Source of the DNA: Candidatus Heimdallarchaeota archaeon | GTDB lineage: Archaea > Asgardarchaeota > Heimdallarchaeia > Hodarchaeales > Hodarchaeaceae | Length of the DNA: 64,000 bases | Direction: 5' to 3' | Assembly (NCBI GenBank): GCA_020353515.1 | Contig: CP070695.1 | Location: forward strand, 4,591,414 to 4,655,413 | Part shown: one piece after another, positions 1 through 8,381 of the stretch | Position numbering within the stretch: the stretch's first letter is position 1 | How the letters are laid out: each line of letters begins with the position of its first letter | Made by a program: the position numbers and the translations under genes | The notes under the pieces: model-generated | What the model was told of the DNA's origin: nothing | The model's database searches: none | What the model saw: the letters and a program-made list of their open reading frames with translations, nothing else

Positions 1-575
1 TCAGCTCAATCCAAATTGAAACTCTAGACTTAACACTCCTACAAGCTTGTCTAAATTTTCAGAACTTAATATTATCTGATAATCCAATCAAAAAAAATTG
101 AGTTAGATCCATTACAACATTGTCCCGATCTGAAAAGACTATATTTAAACAGGAACCAAATGGAGACACTCGATCTCCACTACAAGATTGCTCTAATTTT
201 CAAGAATTATTTTTAAGTGAAAACCAAATTAAAAATATTGATCTAGACCCCCTAAAGGAATGTCCTGATCTCAAACTTCTAATGCTTAATGATAATCAGA
301 TAGAAAAACTAGATCTCAATCCCATTAAACACTGTCCCAACTTAAGGGAGATAAACCTCTCAAATAACCATTTAAAAGAGATTAGCCTCTCTCCCTTAGA
401 AACCCATTCCTCGATAGAAGATATAAACTTAGCAAAGAATAATTTGAAGACAATTGATACATCATCGTTGGTAGACTGTCCATCCCTTAGAACAGTAAGG
501 TTAGAGAAAAACCCATTCGAAAATCGACCGTTTCTCATTGTAAAACAACAGGAATTACCATTCCTTAAACTCTAA
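1..575 (+). pseudogene. Leucine-rich-repeat protein, 5' partial, with two compensating frameshifts
   Basis: The reading frame enters from the left edge of the window and ends in TAA at 573-575. It encodes 24-residue leucine-rich repeats of the form LDLxPLxxCPxLxxLxLxxNxI, visible from about position 24 to the end. The frame is broken twice. At the A8 run 90-97 the repeat moves to the next frame (a TGA at 99-101 interrupts the original one), and near 176 it returns to the first frame. Reading across both shifts restores perfect repeats such as IELDPLQHCPDLKRLYLN. An ATG-led frame from 119/120 to 575 exists, but it begins inside a repeat and is not a natural start. LRR proteins usually bind other proteins; this one has no visible partner. 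The shifts are either real pseudogenisation or assembly errors at a homopolymer; a compensating pair is compatible with either. Confidence 0.65.
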
Positions 576-735
576 AGCGAAAAGTATTACCGACAACAGT
601 ACTCGCTTCAAGCAAAAATCATTGCTTTATAATGACATTATAGTCGTTTCCTTGATGATAACCCATATAAAGGGGGTACTATATGAAACCTCTCAGAGTA
701 ATAAGCTGATTTTAATCTGTATTGAGGTTTTAGAA

Positions 736-1935
736 ATGACTAGCTCAAAAAAATTCATGGATATTGACATGAAATTTGGTGCACACAATTATCATCCCAT
801 TCCTGTTGTTGTAGCAAAAGCTCAGGGTGTTTGGGTATACGATCCAGAAGGAAAAAAGTATTTAGACTGCTTGTCTGCTTACTCAGCCGTCAATCAAGGC
901 CATGTACATCCGAAAGTTGTCAAAGCATTGAAAGATCAACTCGAACGAGTTGCTTTAACCTCTCGCGCTTTTCACAATGATCGGATGGGGCTTTATTTGA
1001 AACATTTACTAGATGTTTGCGGGGAAGGATTTGATATGGCCCTTCCTATGAACACTGGAGCAGAAGCAGTTGAAACTGCCATCAAAATGGTTCGACGCTG
1101 GGGTTATGAGGTTAAAAAGGTTGAACATAACAAAGCAGAGATCATTGTATGTGCCGAAAATTTTCATGGAAGAACAACAACCATTGTAGGATTTTCTACT
1201 GATCCTCTTGCCAATAGAAATTTTGGTCCTTACACTCCTGGGTTCAAAATTATTCCTTTTGATGATCCTGAGGCTTTAGAGAAAGCAATTACTCCAAACA
1301 CAGTAGCTTTCTTAGTAGAACCTATCCAAGGAGAAGCAGGTGTTATTGTACCAACAGATGGATATCTGAAGAAAATACGAGACATTTGTACGAAAAATAA
1401 TATTCTCCTAGTACTTGATGAAATACAGACTGGGTTCGGACGGACTGGAAAGATGTTTTGTCATCAACATGAAGGTATTATTCCTGATGTTATGACTTTA
1501 GGAAAAGCTCTTGGAGGAGGATTGCTCCCAGTTTCTGCTGTTGTTTCTCGAAAAGAGATAATGAAGGTCTTTATTCCTGGATCTCATGGGTCCACGTTTG
1601 GTGGTTTTCCTCTAGCATGTGCAGTTGGAGAAGCTGCACTGGATGTTCTAGTCGAGGAGAAGCTAGCTGAACGATCAGCAGAATTAGGAGCATATTTTCT
1701 CGAAGAGCTGAAAAAAATCAACCATCCACGTATTAAAGAAGTTAGAGGAAAAGGATTATTCACTGCTGTGGAACTCCATGAAAAAGCACGACCACTAACT
1801 GAGAAACTCATTGAAGAAGGTATATTAGCCAAAGAAACTCATGACTTTACTATTCGATTTGCTCCTCCTCTTATTATCACAAAAGAAGAATTGGATTGGG
1901 CGTTAACAATAATTAAAAAAGTTCTTGGATCATGA
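736..1935 (+). CDS. rocD: Ornithine aminotransferase (ornithine--oxo-acid transaminase)
   Basis: Class III PLP-dependent aminotransferase that transfers the delta-amino group of ornithine to 2-oxoglutarate, giving glutamate semialdehyde (arginine/proline metabolism). Seen: the ornithine-aminotransferase signatures HNYHPIPVVVAKAQGVWV, LSAYSAVNQGH, LTSRAFHND and PMNTGAEAVETA near the N-terminus, VEPIQGEAGV, LDEIQTG with the cofactor-binding Asp228, and the Schiff-base lysine in LGKALGGG (Lys257). SRAFHND and NTGAEAVE separate it from acetylornithine and GABA aminotransferases. Length 399 aa is normal. An in-frame start exists at 622, but the extra 38 residues are not conserved-looking, and ATG at 736 has GAGG eight bases upstream, so I start there. 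It is a single gene, converging on the membrane protein at 1952-2602 with only 16 bp between stops. Confidence 0.93.
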   Translation: MTSSKKFMDIDMKFGAHNYHPIPVVVAKAQGVWVYDPEGKKYLDCLSAYSAVNQGHVHPKVVKALKDQLERVALTSRAFHNDRMGLYLKHLLDVCGEGFDMALPMNTGAEAVETAIKMVRRWGYEVKKVEHNKAEIIVCAENFHGRTTTIVGFSTDPLANRNFGPYTPGFKIIPFDDPEALEKAITPNTVAFLVEPIQGEAGVIVPTDGYLKKIRDICTKNNILLVLDEIQTGFGRTGKMFCHQHEGIIPDVMTLGKALGGGLLPVSAVVSRKEIMKVFIPGSHGSTFGGFPLACAVGEAALDVLVEEKLAERSAELGAYFLEELKKINHPRIKEVRGKGLFTAVELHEKARPLTEKLIEEGILAKETHDFTIRFAPPLIITKEELDWALTIIKKVLGS

Positions 1936-1951
1936 CACGAATTCTTGGTTT

Positions 1952-2602
1952 TCATCCCCATATAAGTATTACAAGCAGAAAAATCCCTAAAAGACCTGTG
2001 ATCAAACCATTAAAGAACAACCACCATCGTGATGCATGGAGTGGAAGAGTTCTCCTCATTTCCCAAGTATCTCTCTCCTTTTCACTCTTTACAGGCATTT
2101 TAAATGGTAAGTGGATCAGATAGGTTCCTTGGAGTGCCTTAATTGTCTCCATTCCAGTTAATCCTGACACAAATCCACCAACTAACATTGCGGTTGTACG
2201 GGTCACTCCTTTTTCTTTTACCTCTTTCTCGGGATCAACACTTGGAAAGAGATCCAGTAACAAATGAGATGCGAATCCTAGAAAGAAGGGAGTGAAAACC
2301 AGTGCCAAAATAAGAATCTCCTCAGGAAAACCCATAAATTTTTGAATAAAAAAAGTTATAGCGATAATTAGGGGAATAAATACACTATGAGTAGCTATAT
2401 CCCTATGATGCATCCAATTCAATAGTAAATCCCAATCAGGAGCCTCTGCCCCAATTAGTGCCATAAGAAAGGCGGTAACAATCCATAACGGTGAGATTTC
2501 TTTAAGTTCTGAGATATAATTCATATTAACAAACCAGTAGATCACGATATAAATCAGAAATACGATTATTGCGGTTATTAAGTGCCATTTTCGATTTGCC
2601 AT
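1952..2602 (-). CDS. DUF457/YdjM-like membrane-bound metal-dependent hydrolase
   Basis: A 216-aa integral membrane protein with about five hydrophobic segments. The motifs match the DUF457 (YdjM-type inner-membrane metal-dependent hydrolase) family: APDWD near residue 54, HHRDIATHS about 12 residues on, and FASHLLLD near residue 110, together giving the conserved His/Asp set expected to bind a metal. The family is distantly related to phospholipase C-type hydrolases, but its substrate is generally unknown. The loop after the third motif (SVDPEKEVKEKGVTRT) is charged and probably cytoplasmic. It is transcribed away from the dUTPase gene, sharing a 140-bp divergent promoter region. The family call rests on motif spacing; the enzymatic activity is inferred. 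Confidence 0.7.
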   Translation of the reverse strand: MANRKWHLITAIIVFLIYIVIYWFVNMNYISELKEISPLWIVTAFLMALIGAEAPDWDLLLNWMHHRDIATHSVFIPLIIAITFFIQKFMGFPEEILILALVFTPFFLGFASHLLLDLFPSVDPEKEVKEKGVTRTTAMLVGGFVSGLTGMETIKALQGTYLIHLPFKMPVKSEKERDTWEMRRTLPLHASRWWLFFNGLITGLLGIFLLVILIWG

Positions 2603-2742
2603 TTGACGTTGCCATCCTTGATTTTTCTTTTCAGCAATTCATCTCTACCTTTAATTTATTTCTGTTTGCTCCCAAAATTGCTTTATAATCCTCTCAATTA
2701 TTGGTTTATAAAAGACCATAATGATAATGAGGATCGTTACAT

Positions 2743-3243
2743 ATGATGGACTGGAAACACTTACGGCCAGCAGTCTGGCCAGGCTCAGAAATGCAGAAAT
2801 GTATTCCACAGGGGGATGTTCAACCTAATGGTATTGATATATCCATTGGGAAATTATTCAAATTAACTGGAGAAGTCAAACTGATTTCTGAGAAAAAAAT
2901 ACGAAAATATCCTGAACTGCATGAATTGGAGCCTCTTAACAGCTTTTGGTGCTTGGATCCTGGATCTTATCTTGTTGAGGTAGCAGAAGAAATTATGATC
3001 CCCAATGACGCTATTGGTTATGTTGCACCTCGCTCAACACTACTTCGGATGGGAGCGACTGTTTATTCTGGAATATGGGACAAAGGATTTCAAGGTGTTG
3101 GAAACAATCGTGGAAGAATTCTATTACAAACCTCTTTACCCTTTCAAATTCATATCTCTGTTGCCATCGCTCAAATGATCTTCATAAGTGCGGTTGATGA
3201 TAAAACAGTTTATCAGGGAAACTACCAACCCACTTCAAAATAA
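2743..3243 (+). CDS. dut: Archaeal dUTPase (dCTP deaminase/dUTPase superfamily)
   Basis: Probably hydrolyses dUTP to dUMP and pyrophosphate, keeping uracil out of DNA and supplying dUMP for thymidylate synthesis. Seen in the 166-aa protein: QPNGIDISIG near residue 26 (substrate-pocket motif), YVAPRSTLLRMG near residue 90, the superfamily motif GIWDKGFQG near residue 108 containing the expected catalytic-region Asp, and AIAQMIF near the C-terminus. The form GxWDxGFxG without the deaminase glutamate pattern fits archaeal trimeric dUTPases better than dCTP deaminase; a bifunctional enzyme cannot be excluded. The stretch GVGNNRGRILLQ is slightly longer than usual. Two ATGs lie at 2743 and 2746; an AT-rich TATA-like box (GTTTATAAAAG) lies about 35 bases upstream, so the leader is very short. 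Confidence 0.8.
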   Translation: MMDWKHLRPAVWPGSEMQKCIPQGDVQPNGIDISIGKLFKLTGEVKLISEKKIRKYPELHELEPLNSFWCLDPGSYLVEVAEEIMIPNDAIGYVAPRSTLLRMGATVYSGIWDKGFQGVGNNRGRILLQTSLPFQIHISVAIAQMIFISAVDDKTVYQGNYQPTSK

Positions 3244-3287
3244 TTTGAATTTGAAAAAGGGAATCTTACAGAGAAACCCAAAGAAGC

Positions 3288-3578
3288 TTAGGAAGAGATA
3301 ATCCGGAATATCTGAGGTGAAATTCTCTCTGAATGGCATTCAGGGCATTTATGAGGATCAGATATTCGAGATCTGCCCGAAAAAGTATAATTACAATTCA
3401 TACAGACTGCGGGTCTAACCTCGATCCTTTTATTGTCATATCGGATTGTTTTTCTCACCGAATCTAAATCCTGAGCAACGACTTTTACTGGAACGTTCGT
3501 TAAATCCGCTAATTCCAATAAAGTCTTTCCTTCATTCTCAGATAGAAGCTCTACTATCTTTTCTCTCCGCGTTTTCAT
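3288..3578 (-). CDS. Small HTH transcriptional regulator with Zn-ribbon (COG3357-like)
   Basis: A 96-aa two-part protein. Residues about 1-45 form a predicted helix-turn-helix (EKIVELLSENEGKTLLELAD then NVPVKVVAQDLDSV). Residues about 58-85 carry four cysteines in CMNCNYTF and CPECHS, the spacing of a zinc ribbon. This HTH plus Zn-ribbon arrangement matches the archaeal family described as predicted transcriptional regulators with an HTH domain fused to a Zn-ribbon. The first Cys pair is followed by FSGRSRISDPHKCPEC, also typical. Its targets are unknown. It converges on the dUTPase gene, with 44 bp between the stops. Confidence 0.75.
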   Translation of the reverse strand: MKTRREKIVELLSENEGKTLLELADLTNVPVKVVAQDLDSVRKTIRYDNKRIEVRPAVCMNCNYTFSGRSRISDPHKCPECHSERISPQIFRIISS

Positions 3579-3729
3579 AACTTTTCAACTCTTTCTTTTG
3601 TGATCAGAATAAGTGCAGATAAGAAGTGTGTAAAGAAGAGGATTGTATCAATATAAGCGATTTTCAGATTTATGTAAAGTCTTTTCTACAAAGACAGAGC
3701 GAATGAAAGACAACATTATGGGACTTGAA

Positions 3730-4122
3730 TTAAGCTTCATTCTCCTCTAATGTTTCTTCTTCTATCACAGGTAAAATTATTTTGAGAGGCCCATATTGAA
3801 TGGTTGGTAACGTTATTACGTCATATAACGAACTATTTGAAGGTATTCTTGAAATATTACTCATCCTGGCTATATAACTCACTCCTGCAATTGTAACAAG
3901 TACTGGACTCCAATATAAGAAGAAAAAAATATTTAGGCTCATAGGATTAAACCAGTGACTTGATAACCAATTAAAATATTCAAACAAACGATAAGGGGAT
4001 TGTAGCACTGTAAAGAAAAACAGAATATATGGTAAAATTAAATAGACACCTAAAAATATCTTTGCTACTACAATTAAATTCTTCTGTTGTAAGTTTTTTT
4101 CTTGATTTAATTGATTATTCAT
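3730..4122 (-). CDS. Small membrane protein, tandem paralogue B
   Basis: A 130-aa protein of unknown function. Seen: a charged, Gln/Asn-rich N-terminus, a hydrophobic segment around residues 18-40 and another around 62-86, then a soluble tail. The tail (SRIPSNSSLYDVITLPTI onward, ending in acidic EEETLEENEA) is almost identical to that of the neighbouring paralogue at 4141-4542, while the membrane segments have diverged. The two genes are co-directional, 18 bp apart, and probably form one transcript in which this is the second gene. No known domain is recognised. The conserved tail suggests a shared partner or targeting role, but that is inference. Confidence 0.6.
   Translation of the reverse strand: MNNQLNQEKNLQQKNLIVVAKIFLGVYLILPYILFFFTVLQSPYRLFEYFNWLSSHWFNPMSLNIFFFLYWSPVLVTIAGVSYIARMSNISRIPSNSSLYDVITLPTIQYGPLKIILPVIEEETLEENEA
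3735..3877. repeat. 143-bp direct repeat, copy 1
   Basis: This stretch aligns without gaps to 4170-4312. By hand count about 17 of 143 positions differ. It covers the 3' part of the coding sequence of the two tandem membrane-protein genes, and the first 37 bases are identical in both copies. This is more similar than the rest of the two genes, which points to a recent duplication, gene conversion, or strong selection on the shared C-terminal tail. Confidence 0.85.
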
Positions 4123-4140
4123 ATTGAATCAAACCCGTGA

Positions 4141-4542
4141 TTACTTTAGATATGAATCCTTTTTGGAAACTTCATTCTCCTCTAATGTTTCTTCTTCTAT
4201 CACAGGAAATATTATTTTTAGTGGCCCATATTGAATGGTTGGTAACGTTATTACATCATATAAAGAAGAGTTCAAAGGTATTCTCGAAATATTAGTCATC
4301 CGAATTATATAAGCAAAAATACCGACAACCATCAGTACTGGTCCCCAAAGAAAAGTCAAAACTACAAAAATCACCAATGGTGAAAAGAACTCATTCAACC
4401 AAACTGCTGGATCAAATGCAATTAAAACCAAATACAGCACGAAAGAGACTATTAAATCCAGTAATATGATGTTCTTAATTAACTTCCCAGATGAATGCCT
4501 ACTATAGACATCTTGTTTAAATATGGGCCGATTCTCCATCAT
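4141..4542 (-). CDS. Small membrane protein, tandem paralogue A
   Basis: A 133-aa protein of unknown function and the first gene of a two-gene unit on the minus strand. Seen: a short basic N-terminus, two hydrophobic segments at roughly residues 24-44 and 54-80, and a C-terminal tail shared with the gene at 3730-4122 (SRIPLNSSLYDVITLPTI, then PVIEEETLEENEV). This copy has an extra basic end (SKKDSYLK). No enzyme motif or signal peptide is visible. The gene diverges from the 4778 gene, and the 235-bp spacer between them contains a perfect palindrome at 4665-4685. I do not recognise the family. Confidence 0.6.
   Translation of the reverse strand: MMENRPIFKQDVYSRHSSGKLIKNIILLDLIVSFVLYLVLIAFDPAVWLNEFFSPLVIFVVLTFLWGPVLMVVGIFAYIIRMTNISRIPLNSSLYDVITLPTIQYGPLKIIFPVIEEETLEENEVSKKDSYLK
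4170..4312. repeat. 143-bp direct repeat, copy 2
   Basis: Gap-free counterpart of 3735-3877, roughly 88 percent identical by hand count. It encodes the shared tail and the end of the second membrane segment of the two tandem membrane proteins. The period between copies (435 bp) equals one gene plus spacer, as expected for tandem gene duplication. Confidence 0.85.
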
Positions 4543-4664
4543 TAATCAGACTTATTAGAAATTTTCAGTAATTAATATTTTATGGTACAATTATTAAAAT
4601 TTAAGATTATCCATTGGAACGAATCGCTATTTCTATTCTGCATATTTTGACACAACCATTTCCG

Positions 4665-4685
4665 AGAGAAAAAAGTTTTTTCTCT
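4665..4685. promoter_or_regulatory. Perfect 10+1+10 palindrome in a divergent promoter region
   Basis: AGAGAAAAAA, a single G, then TTTTTTCTCT: ten-base arms with a one-base centre. It sits in the spacer between divergently transcribed genes starting at 4542 and 4778, about 95 bases before the latter, and an AT-rich TATA-like stretch (AGGTATAATATTT) follows at about 4705. Symmetry and position suit a dimeric regulator binding both promoters. No regulator gene is adjacent, so this remains a candidate site. Confidence 0.4.
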
Positions 4686-4777
4686 GCGAAAAACCGATAA
4701 TTATTAGGTATAATATTTCACAAAAAAAGACAGAATTGTCCTAATAGTAATTTTTCCCTGTTTATTTGGTGGTATTC

Positions 4778-6106
4778 ATGTTTGAAATGCTTTTTATTGG
4801 TTTATTTGTAGCTGGTGCCATTTATGTTGTATTCTTTTTAATCTACTCCACTATCAAGGAAGAAAAGGATTTTTCTCTTGATGTATATCGTTATCTCAGT
4901 CGACGATATAATAAAACTGTCGTAGTCGATTACGGGGGACTTTCTTCTGATCCAATCATACAATCTCGTGATGCTGGTCCATTTAAACTTATTGAAGTCA
5001 AGGTAGTAACAGAAAAAGGAGGAAAAACAACTGATCAAGATCTAATTTTACGTGGGGAAGTTGATCCTCAAAAATTTAAAAAAGGGGAGAAATCAGCCAA
5101 CCTTTCCCTCAGTCCTCAACTGCGATGGAAAAAACTTGCCCACGATATTGTTATTGGTATTCCCCGACTTGATGACCGTTTTATTATTTCCTCTGATGAT
5201 CCTTTTTTCCCTCGATTCATATTGACTACAGATCTCGGTGATCTCATCCAGAAGAGTTTTGATCTAGAGGAATATTTCATTAGATGGATGGGTGACAGTC
5301 CTATAGTTCAGGTACGAATGGAAACGATGAGTTCCAACAGTTTTATCCAAGCTTTCAATATCCTCCTTGGGACAATCGGCGCGCTTTCTGAAAAAGGCTA
5401 TCTTTCCCGGACTGGTGTCAAAAAGAAAAAGAGGGAATTTCATATTCCTTCTCCATCACATGAAGAGAAAAAACCATTATCTATTCCTTTTGAATCAGTT
5501 CAATTGCAAGTAGAGAAGAAACTAGAAATAACTAAATCAGGAGAAGAGACCTCGAAGCCAGAAACGCCTGTTATTGGCTGGGAGTCTCTTCCAGAGGATT
5601 CACTAATGCTTGAAAAACCAATTGAAAAGGAATCAATTGAAAGTCCATATAAGTCTCTTTTTACCTCTATACAATATCAAGCTAAGAAAATCGAGTACGA
5701 ACGTGATCGTGTCAGAATATTAACCTTCTCAAGAGCTTCTGAAGAAATCTTTGTCACTTTTCCACAGGAAAATAAAGCACACTTCACAACTTTGGTGGAT
5801 CGCTCTCCACCAGCAGAATTTGAGCTCCAAATTGAGTATCAGGGACAAGCGCGGCAAACAGATTGGAGTAATGCATGGAAAGACATCAAAATAGTTGGAC
5901 CTCCAGATATTATAGAAAAATTGCAAATACGAACAGGAATTGCTCACCGAATTGCAAATACTGGTGAAATAAGGGCAATAGTGAGAGGTCATCCTGATAA
6001 AAAGTTAGAATGTGAATTAACAGTTGTTAAAACAATAAGAGGTATTAATGCAGGGTATTCTCTACTAAAAGATATTATTTGGTTTTTCGAGATGATTTTC
6101 ATGTAA
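4778..6106 (+). CDS. Unknown membrane-anchored protein
   Basis: A 442-aa protein I do not recognise. Residues about 1-26 are hydrophobic (MFEMLFIGLFVAGAIYVVFF) and look like a single N-terminal membrane anchor. Residues about 45-210 form a mixed alpha/beta domain (VVVDYGGLSSDP, then LIEVKVVTEKGGKT). Residues about 220-300 are charged, low-complexity linker rich in K, E, P and S. Residues about 310-440 form a second, probably beta-rich region. A TTG at 4766 is in frame, but GGTGG at 4768-4772 sits five bases before ATG 4778, so the ATG is preferred. It stands alone, 232 bp before a small-GTPase gene on the same strand. Membrane anchorage is the only role I can support. Confidence 0.6.
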   Translation: MFEMLFIGLFVAGAIYVVFFLIYSTIKEEKDFSLDVYRYLSRRYNKTVVVDYGGLSSDPIIQSRDAGPFKLIEVKVVTEKGGKTTDQDLILRGEVDPQKFKKGEKSANLSLSPQLRWKKLAHDIVIGIPRLDDRFIISSDDPFFPRFILTTDLGDLIQKSFDLEEYFIRWMGDSPIVQVRMETMSSNSFIQAFNILLGTIGALSEKGYLSRTGVKKKKREFHIPSPSHEEKKPLSIPFESVQLQVEKKLEITKSGEETSKPETPVIGWESLPEDSLMLEKPIEKESIESPYKSLFTSIQYQAKKIEYERDRVRILTFSRASEEIFVTFPQENKAHFTTLVDRSPPAEFELQIEYQGQARQTDWSNAWKDIKIVGPPDIIEKLQIRTGIAHRIANTGEIRAIVRGHPDKKLECELTVVKTIRGINAGYSLLKDIIWFFEMIFM

Positions 6107-6338
6107 GTAGTGATCTGTATAAAACAGGGATAATCGATTTTGCAATAAAACAACAAAGATAAATCTAATAAGGAGAAAGTATTGTTCTCTCTTACTTTGG
6201 AAAAGCTATTAAAACTAAGCCTTTTAAAACGACTAAATTCAGAACTTTCGGACAAACTCTCGAGTAAAGCATATTAAAAATCATTAGATAAACTACCTGT
6301 CTTTGAAAGCATAAACAAACTTTGATGAGAGATAACCT

Positions 6339-6965
6339 TTGACAGTTCTCAAAATTGTACTAATTGGCGATGGTGGCGTTGGAAAAACTGCTATCCGGGA
6401 GAGATACCTTGGAAAAGGTTTTAAAGCCCAATATCTCTTGACCATTGGTGCGGATTTCGCCATGAGGGACGATACAATTCGAGGGGATTCTGTTCGATAC
6501 CAAATATGGGACTTAGCAGGACAACAACGATTTGATGCAGTTAGAGAAGTATATTATAAGGGAAGCGTCGGAGCACTGCTTGTATATGATGTTACACGCC
6601 CTGATTCCTACTTCAACACCCCCAAATGGATAAATGAACTTTGGACAAATAATGGTAGGGGTAGAGTGCCCATTGTGGTAGTCGCAAACAAAATTGATAT
6701 GCGAGAACTATCCGATGACACAGTGTCTCCAGAACAAGGGAGGGTCTTTACTGAACGACTTACTAAGCTAACCAGACCAGAAGGTTTTGATTGTTATTAC
6801 ATCGAAACTTCAGCTAAGACTGGAGTAAACATTCAAGCTGCTTTCACACTACTCGGTGAGAACATTATGAGATTTGTAAGCAGACAACGTAAAACAAGTC
6901 GAACATCAACAAGCCGTTTACGAGCAGCAGCTCAGCAACAAAGATCGCATTCAAGACGATACTAG
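6339..6965 (+). CDS. Rab/Ras-like small GTPase
   Basis: A 208-aa small GTPase with all five G motifs: GDGGVGKT (residues about 9-16, P-loop), a switch-I threonine in LLTIGADF, DLAGQ (switch II, with Gln in the position needed for hydrolysis), NKID and ETSAK. Between G4 and G5 there is a slightly long insert (VFTERLTKLTRPEGFD). The C-terminus is unusual: about 30 residues rich in R, S, T and Q with no cysteine, so no prenylation site; it could bind acidic lipids or nucleic acid. The start is TTG at 6339 behind a GAGAG-type ribosome site, as no ATG precedes the P-loop. Such GTPases are expanded in Asgard archaea. The cellular role is unknown. Confidence 0.88.
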   Translation: MTVLKIVLIGDGGVGKTAIRERYLGKGFKAQYLLTIGADFAMRDDTIRGDSVRYQIWDLAGQQRFDAVREVYYKGSVGALLVYDVTRPDSYFNTPKWINELWTNNGRGRVPIVVVANKIDMRELSDDTVSPEQGRVFTERLTKLTRPEGFDCYYIETSAKTGVNIQAAFTLLGENIMRFVSRQRKTSRTSTSRLRAAAQQQRSHSRRY

Positions 6966-6995
6966 CTCATTTTTTCGCTCTAGGGATTTAATATT

Positions 6996-7703
6996 CTAAA
7001 ACAGTGACCTAAAGTAAACTAGGATGTGTTTCAGACTAATTTTCGATTCTCCTGCTTCTCGAGTTTGAAAAGTATAAGAAAATTCCCCAATAGAGGTTTT
7101 CCTTGGTAGAACCTTTAACATATCGAATAACAACTTATAACCTTTAGGAGAAACAGTTTTTGGATGTTGGTCAAGAATCTCGGCTATAAATTGAGTTTCC
7201 CCCCCAAAGAAACCACTCATAATATCTTTCGGGCGAGGTCGTCGTCTTATTAGCAGAGAGATTTTACCAAGTGTAGTAGCTCCCCAAGAAATTAGCTTAC
7301 GCCGAAAACCCCACCCTTCAACACTTGATCGGCTTCCAATAACCAATTGATTTCCTTCTGACAATAAAAGAAGGCCATCAGCAATTCTTTCTGGGGGATG
7401 TTGAAAATCACAATCAATAACAAAAAAAAAGTCAGTTGAAGTAATTTTAATCGCATCTACTAGGGATATTGTTAATCCTTTGACAGGTTCATCCTTACGA
7501 TCTAGAAAGCGAATTTTGGGGTTTTTATTCCCCCAATTTCTCACAATTTCTGCAGTTTTATCAGTAGAGCCATCATCAGCCACAATAATCGAAACTTGAG
7601 GGTATAATGATACCAATCGAGTTATCATTCTATCAATATTACTCTCTTCATTCAATGTGGGAGTAATGACAGTTAATCGGGCAGTAGAAGGTGTTTGATC
7701 CAT
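6996..7703 (-). CDS. Family 2 glycosyltransferase, dolichol-phosphate mannosyltransferase-like
   Basis: A 235-aa GT-A fold glycosyltransferase. Seen: TVITPTLNEESNID (nucleotide-sugar site, residues about 11-24), VADDGSTDKT near residue 41, the metal-binding stretch DCDFQHPPE near residue 97, and PKDIMSGFFGG near residue 158, all as in DPM1-type enzymes that move mannose or another hexose from GDP- or UDP-sugar to dolichol phosphate on the cytoplasmic face. The usual DAD is DCD here. No C-terminal membrane helices are present, as in short DPM1 forms that need a partner subunit. It probably supplies lipid-linked sugar for protein glycosylation. It converges on the GTPase gene at 6339-6965. Sugar specificity cannot be read from sequence. 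Confidence 0.82.
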   Translation of the reverse strand: MDQTPSTARLTVITPTLNEESNIDRMITRLVSLYPQVSIIVADDGSTDKTAEIVRNWGNKNPKIRFLDRKDEPVKGLTISLVDAIKITSTDFFFVIDCDFQHPPERIADGLLLLSEGNQLVIGSRSSVEGWGFRRKLISWGATTLGKISLLIRRRPRPKDIMSGFFGGETQFIAEILDQHPKTVSPKGYKLLFDMLKVLPRKTSIGEFSYTFQTREAGESKISLKHILVYFRSLF

Positions 7704-7820
7704 ATAAATCCCACATAAGACAAGAAATTCTTATAATACTTTGTTTATAAAAATTTAAAAGATTTACTTCATTCCTGTAAGCTCAAGAAATATATATCAG
7801 AGGAGACCTTTGGTTAAAAT

Positions 7821-7850
7821 CTTTTTTTTTCTTTTTCTTTTATTTTCTTT
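7821..7850 (+). other. T-rich tract in a divergent spacer
   Basis: A 30-base run that is almost all T with a few C and one A, in the 255-bp spacer between divergent genes starting at 7703 and 7959. T tracts end archaeal transcripts, but no plus-strand gene lies directly upstream. TATA-like stretches precede it (TTTATAAAAATTTAAA near 7744 and AATATATATC near 7789), so a short plus-strand RNA ending here is possible. Nothing else in the spacer supports one. Confidence 0.25.
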
Positions 7851-7958
7851 CGTCATCGAAATAGCATTTGCGGAGAACTTGAATGTGTAAGCTTTTTTAG
7901 CATTGATTTTGGAAATACATCTAAAGAATATACACATTCAAAGCTAGGGATTTCATTC

Positions 7959-8381
7959 ATGTCTCTCCGACCAATACTACAAAAATTTGCAGAAGGCTTT
8001 TCGGTTACTGGAATCTTTTTACAAACTCCTCAGGAAATCTTTCCAATTATTCAACAAAAGGCTGATTCTCTTTTACTCCTTAAACGTCATCCAAATCTTC
8101 AAACTGGCATTACTGAATTGAAAGTAGAGGATACTAACATGGGGGTTTTGGTGGATGTGCTGGATTCTGATACAAACATCGTTATTATTTCAGCGCCCAA
8201 ACATATCCAAGAGATTTCAGCTCATTGGAAGCGCTTCCTCCCTGTAGTTAAAAAACAGATCCAAATAGAAGAATTTATTCGTCAGGAAAGTATTGAAAAT
8301 AAGTTAATTAATCGATTAGAAGACATTCGTATCGCACTCAACAAAACAACCACAATTTTGAAGGAGAAAATGAAAATATGA
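7959..8381 (+). CDS. Unknown protein, partner of the coiled-coil protein
   Basis: A 140-aa soluble protein of unknown function. It appears to contain a small alpha/beta domain (residues about 1-90, with GFSVTGIFLQTPQEIF and the beta-strand-like NIVIISAPKHI), followed by an amphipathic helical tail (QIEEFIRQESIENKLINRLE). Its stop overlaps the start of the next gene by four bases (ATGA), so the two are almost certainly co-translated. The next gene encodes a long coiled coil and two small GTPases follow. A scaffold or effector role for those GTPases is a guess. No catalytic motif is visible. Confidence 0.6.
   Translation: MSLRPILQKFAEGFSVTGIFLQTPQEIFPIIQQKADSLLLLKRHPNLQTGITELKVEDTNMGVLVDVLDSDTNIVIISAPKHIQEISAHWKRFLPVVKKQIQIEEFIRQESIENKLINRLEDIRIALNKTTTILKEKMKI

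Noticed and set aside
1932..2123. Plus-strand frame overlapping the end of rocD and the DUF457-like gene
   Set aside because: It runs antisense to a well-supported membrane protein gene and shows no domain.
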